In this document: one piece after another, positions 21,427 to 25,521 of the stretch | How the letters are laid out: the number at the start of each line of letters is the position of its first letter | Position numbering within the stretch: position 1 is the stretch's first letter | Origin: Didymodactylos carnosus | Lineage: Eukaryota; Rotifera; Eurotatoria; Philodinida; Philodinidae | DNA: 25,521 nucleotides | NCBI GenBank assembly: GCA_905250885.1 | Contig: CAJNOQ010002231.1 | Span: 1 to 25,521 of the forward strand | Reading direction: 5' to 3' | Translations under genes and position numbers: made by a program | The notes under the pieces: generated by a model | Database searches by the model: none | The model's input: only the letters and a program-made list of their open reading frames with translations | Told to the model about the DNA's origin: nothing

Positions 21427-22929
21427 CTAAAAGGCTAGGTGAAACACGTTTTTTTCTTTAAGAGGAATAATATTGTTTCAACGAAAGTACATCCTTACGG
21501 GTATTGACCTCCTGCATTTATTATAAGAATTTACAAACGAAGCATCTTCTATCATTAAAAGAACCGTACAAATAAACAAATTTTCTGTTTTGCTGGAATA
21601 ATCTTTTTTCTCACTTTTTACAGAATAAGGCGATTGTTTAACAAAACTGTATCAGACGGATGTGCTTTCTATCATTTGACATGACATTTAACGTATATTT
21701 AATGGTACCATGATCATATAGCAGTTTTCTGCGTTGCTAAGGACAGCGGAAAGACTGATCCACTTCGATTTGAGATAGTTTATAGTCGAAAATGTTAAGA
21801 TGGAATTGAATACAAGACTCATTTACTGAAAAGATGATTCAACACATTACCGCATGAGTATCCATAGATCCGAGCGCAGCTAGCGAAACACATTGATAGT
21901 ACGCCCTCTATGGTCTCATATCACGGTTTATTGCTTGTCGACACTACACCACAGCATATGCGTTATTTCAATTAATACGAATAAATAGACGAAAGGCTAT
22001 TTTTAACAAAGAATAAAAAGTTAGTTCAAACTCAATTCACGTCTCTAGAACCAAACAATTCTACTAGTGGGTTAATACTTATTAAAGATACAATGTGGTA
22101 TATGACGTGACTTCAAATTTAAAATACAGAAGTTATTCTTATTATACTTATGAATAGATATAACAGCTGTTGCACTTCGAGCAGTAAGAAAAGCAAAAAT
22201 TCAACTAACCGTTGATTAGCATTTTATTCACTGTATTTTGAAAATTCTTTCATGACAATCTTGTGATCATGATTTTGTTTAACGAAATAACATCTTTTCA
22301 TATGTATGTAAATAGAGGTTTTTTTCTTCTTCTATGATTCGAACAAAATAGAATCAGAACTAGAATAATTAATATTAATAATAATACATAATAAACAAAC
22401 GGAAAATACAAAATCGAAAAAAATGAATTTCTGTTTAGATAAACAAGACAATGAATTAATGAATAAAAATGACATGAAGGTATCATATGTGTAAAAACAA
22501 CCAAGGGGTAGATGAATGCCCAATTCATTTAAAAAAAATAAACAAAAACAAATAAAGCGAAAACTAAGTTACATAACAACAGCGACGACATAATAGGTGA
22601 ACCTAAACTTCTTGTTTTTTAAGTAAAAAAAGACTGGACAATAACACTCAAACTCGTCCGAAAATATTTGTGTACTTTTTAGTTATTTTGCTTTCTACTA
22701 TTATCTATCTCGTCTTCTTTTTGTAACCAAAACTCGACTTTTTAAAGCTGACATTTTCACTCCAACTCAGAACTGAAATCTAGTCTAGAACACATACACA
22801 ACAGTTATATATCTTTTTCTATTAAGTATCCACGCACGCACAACATCTATAACAATACATTGATAAAAGATAAAAAAGCGAGGTACTGTTATCGGATTAG
22901 CAATAAACAAACGAAAAGATAATTAATAT
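21427..22929. other. Intergenic region upstream of KIF17
   Basis: About 1.5 kb between the kinesin start and the stop of the next minus-strand gene. It must hold the kinesin promoter and the 3' untranslated region of the neighbour. No open frame, RNA gene or repeat could be supported. The minus-strand frames near 22298-22528 are low-complexity hydrophobic translations of AT-rich DNA. Confidence 0.45.
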
Positions 22930-24789
22930 TTAGGATTTTGAGACGGAAAAAGATGATGGAAATAACTTGGCAAAAATTTTCCGTGATAAACGTTGCGTAA
23001 TTGGCTGTTGGCTATCCATGTTCGTGGTACTAGTCAATATTCGATTTAATGATGAATCGGACAAAGCATCATCATCATCATCATTTTCTGTTGTTATTAA
23101 CTGCTTCTCCAATAGAGGAAATGATGATGTTGATGATGTTACAGTTTTTTTTCTTCTTTCATTTTCCGAACAAGACGAAATTGATGATCCCGATAATGAT
23201 AAATGATTATATTCAGATATTGGCGGATGCCTAACCTTAGGACAATCTATTGTGACTTGTGGTATTGCTGCTGTTGTTTGTCGTGTGAGTGAATACGAAA
23301 TCGATGATGATGAGGATGTAGAGTTTGTCGGAGATGGTGGTGATAGAAGACGATTATTGTTTGAATTTTTTCGATGTGAACGTGTTGGTAGTTTTTCGCT
23401 TGTAAAATTTTGAAGTGACTTGTCGAACTGATTTATTTCTGAAACATTTCTGTTCGGTGGCGGAAACAAACAGGAAAATCTGTCATCGAGTGGACTGTTG
23501 TTATTGTGATGTTGTGACATTGTGGTTGTATTCGGTGTTGATCGAAACTGCGTTGTTGTTGTTAGTGATGGTATGTGATATTGAGAAAATGATGAATAAC
23601 GATGTGAAGGAAGTTGACGATAATTTGATCTAGTCGATGCTGTTGTCTGTATCGATTTCCTACTATGTTGTAATTGTCTAGTATTACAAAATTCATCATC
23701 GTCCTTTTTGTTGTTTGATGATGGGGATGCTAATACTGTTGTTGTTTGCTGAGTAGTCGGACGTGAATATGACCACTCTTCATCTTTGGACACTATGACC
23801 GGTACAGGATATTGTACGTGTTCATTATGATAGCCTACATGAATTCGATTGAGCTCTTTAAGTCCTTGAATATGTTTTTCATGATCTGTAGTCATTATGA
23901 CAGAACTATAAATAAATGTCTGTCATTCAGCTAAAGGTTAAATAATCAGTGATGCTACTTACCATGCACCTGGAAATAAAATAAATGAACAATTTTGGTG
24001 TTCGTAAATACCAAAGTCGTGTGACGATAGGCTAGTGTTTTCGTCAGCTAAAAACACAAACGTGTCAAAAAAAGTTTCATTAAAAATCATGAATGCGGTT
24101 CGTCAAAATCTACAGTTGTTTTGAAGTAGAAAAATGCATATAATTTTTCTTGACAGTCAACGGATGAAAGTAGAATGCCTGGATCCCATTAGCTTCGAGA
24201 GAAGACTCTCACATAAAAATGTAGATACATCAACAAACAAAACAAATAATTTTCTTATAATAAAATAATTCTGTTTTTTTATTCATATCTGTCTGAGAAT
24301 TTGAGTACATAGCAAAAGCACGCACTTGTCACAGTCTCGATACAGTTATCGAATGAGACCATTGAAACTGAAGACACAAGATCAAGTGTTTTTTTAGCCC
24401 AAAAACTGATTTAGAAGAATAAAAATCGATCAGTTACTCTTAAGATACAACAAGTTAGTTACTAAGCATCAACGATTCAGATTCATTAGTTGTTTACTAT
24501 GTTTAGTTTGTTATGTTCTATTGCTCAAGTTCATATGAGCTCTTATCATTATGTTATCGAATTGGATTATGAGCGTACATCGAATGCACCCTTGCTAGAA
24601 ACAAGATATTCTCTTTAGGCTACTGAATCTGTCAATCAAATCTAAATATCAAAATTAAATACGAATAGATAAGAAAAGATACTTACATTTAACGGAGACA
24701 AAATGATAAAATTTTTTTACTGATATTGTTGTTGTTTTTGTATTAGATATATTTTTCACGCGTTGTCGTATCTTTGTTCCGGCTGTCAT
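22930..24789 (-). CDS. Unrecognised Ser/Thr-rich protein, 3 exons (predicted)
   Basis: Minus-strand exons: 24789-24687 (starts ATG ACA GCC GGA), 24047-23963 and 23905-22930. They are joined by GT-AG introns of 639 and 57 nt. Both junctions keep one frame (split codons Ser35 and Cys63), giving 387 aa. A TGA lies in frame upstream of the ATG. The last exon is an open frame of 324 codons, by far the longest uninterrupted frame in the window, and supports a real gene. The N-terminal about 110 residues are ordered-looking (SHDFGIYEHQNCSFILFPGA, then HIQGLKELNRIHVGYHNEHV). The rest is Ser/Thr/Asn/Gln-rich and probably disordered. It has an Asp run encoded by GAT repeats and ends in a basic-hydrophobic segment (RLSRKIFAKLFPSSF). 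I recognise no domain, signal peptide or membrane segment. Translation might instead start at Met67 (23895), in which case exons 1-2 would be untranslated. It lies upstream of, and codirectional with, the kinesin gene. Confidence 0.6.
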
Positions 24790-25521
24790 AACGGTTCCCA
24801 AATTAAACAAGAAATGAGCAGAACAATAAAATCAAACATCTGCTGATGAGAAGATGAAATTTTATAAATTCAGTTATTTTTCTATATTTATAATAAGAGA
24901 CAATATAAAAAAATAGGGGAATAAAATATTTAGGATAATATATTTGATTTTTGATAACAATAACTCGTTCGAAAAATTATCGGCTAATATTACATAATAT
25001 TTGATTCTTCTTAGTTAATTTTTGTTGACCGATATTACTTGTTGTTGTTATAAAGTTTTTGTTTAGAATCAAAAGGAAATAGAAGAGTTTTCTAGGACAC
25101 GGCTTTCATCGGTCGGTGTGTCTAAAATAAACGTAAAGTATTACGATGACACAAGAAAATCTAAAAAAATTGTAAATGTACTAAGTTATTTGACAGTCGA
25201 ATGAATCACATATAATCTACTGTCTGTCTGGGCTACCTAGTCACATCTTTTTCTTTATATTTTACTAGAAGGAAAAGAAACAATAAACGGTGAATAGAAG
25301 AAAAAAATTATTTTTTTCCTCTATATCGTTATTTTTGCGATAAGAGTAAAAAATATTCAAAAACATTTTCAAGATGGTTCAATAAAAAGATATGTGCTGT
25401 TAACAAGTTATCTCAACATGTTGTTATGAAAACTTTATTAATTTGATAAAAAAAAAACAGAATTATTTTATTATAAGAAAATTATTTGTTTTGTTTGTTG
25501 ATGTTTCTACATTTTTATGTG
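24790..25521. other. Upstream flank of the Ser/Thr-rich gene
   Basis: AT-rich DNA that probably includes the promoter of the minus-strand gene ending at 24789. No open frame, repeat or RNA gene was recognised up to the window end. Confidence 0.4.

Overview
The window is nuclear DNA from an animal. It is strongly AT-rich and gene-sparse. Its protein-coding genes are split by GT-AG introns, most of them only 54-75 nt long. Two genes can be named with confidence: foxQ2, a forkhead transcription factor, and the homodimeric kinesin-2 motor KIF17/OSM-3. Both are metazoan families. The very short introns, low GC and Asn/Thr/Gln/Ser-rich linkers would suit a rotifer (for example a bdelloid) or another compact invertebrate genome, but this taxonomic placement is inference.

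Layout. Positions 1-2500 hold no recognisable gene but do hold two repeat structures. One is a 341-bp element with perfect 28-bp terminal inverted repeats flanked by a TTA duplication (a non-autonomous PIF/Harbinger-like element). The other is a perfect 114-bp inverted repeat with a 27-nt loop. About 8.3 kb (2465-10797) is AT-rich and seems gene-free, with simple repeats. foxQ2 lies on the plus strand at 10798-12809 in four exons. The next 5 kb is a patchwork: a 53-bp exact copy of the foxQ2 exon 1/intron 1 junction flanked by 11-bp direct repeats, a small foldback element, and a few weak open frames. KIF17 follows on the minus strand (21426 down to 17862) in eleven exons, tail-to-tail with foxQ2. 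A third gene, also on the minus strand (24789 down to 22930), can be assembled from three exons with consistent phase. It encodes an unrecognised Ser/Thr-rich protein of 387 aa.

How the genes relate. FoxQ2 is known in other animals for specifying the anterior/apical, often ciliated, neurectoderm. KIF17/OSM-3 moves intraflagellar-transport cargo in sensory cilia. Their proximity here is suggestive at most: 5 kb of repeat-bearing DNA separates their 3' ends, and nothing in the sequence shows co-regulation. No tRNA, rRNA, CRISPR array or intact autonomous transposon was recognised. The most unusual signal is the displaced 53-bp foxQ2 splice-junction copy with its target-site-like flanks.
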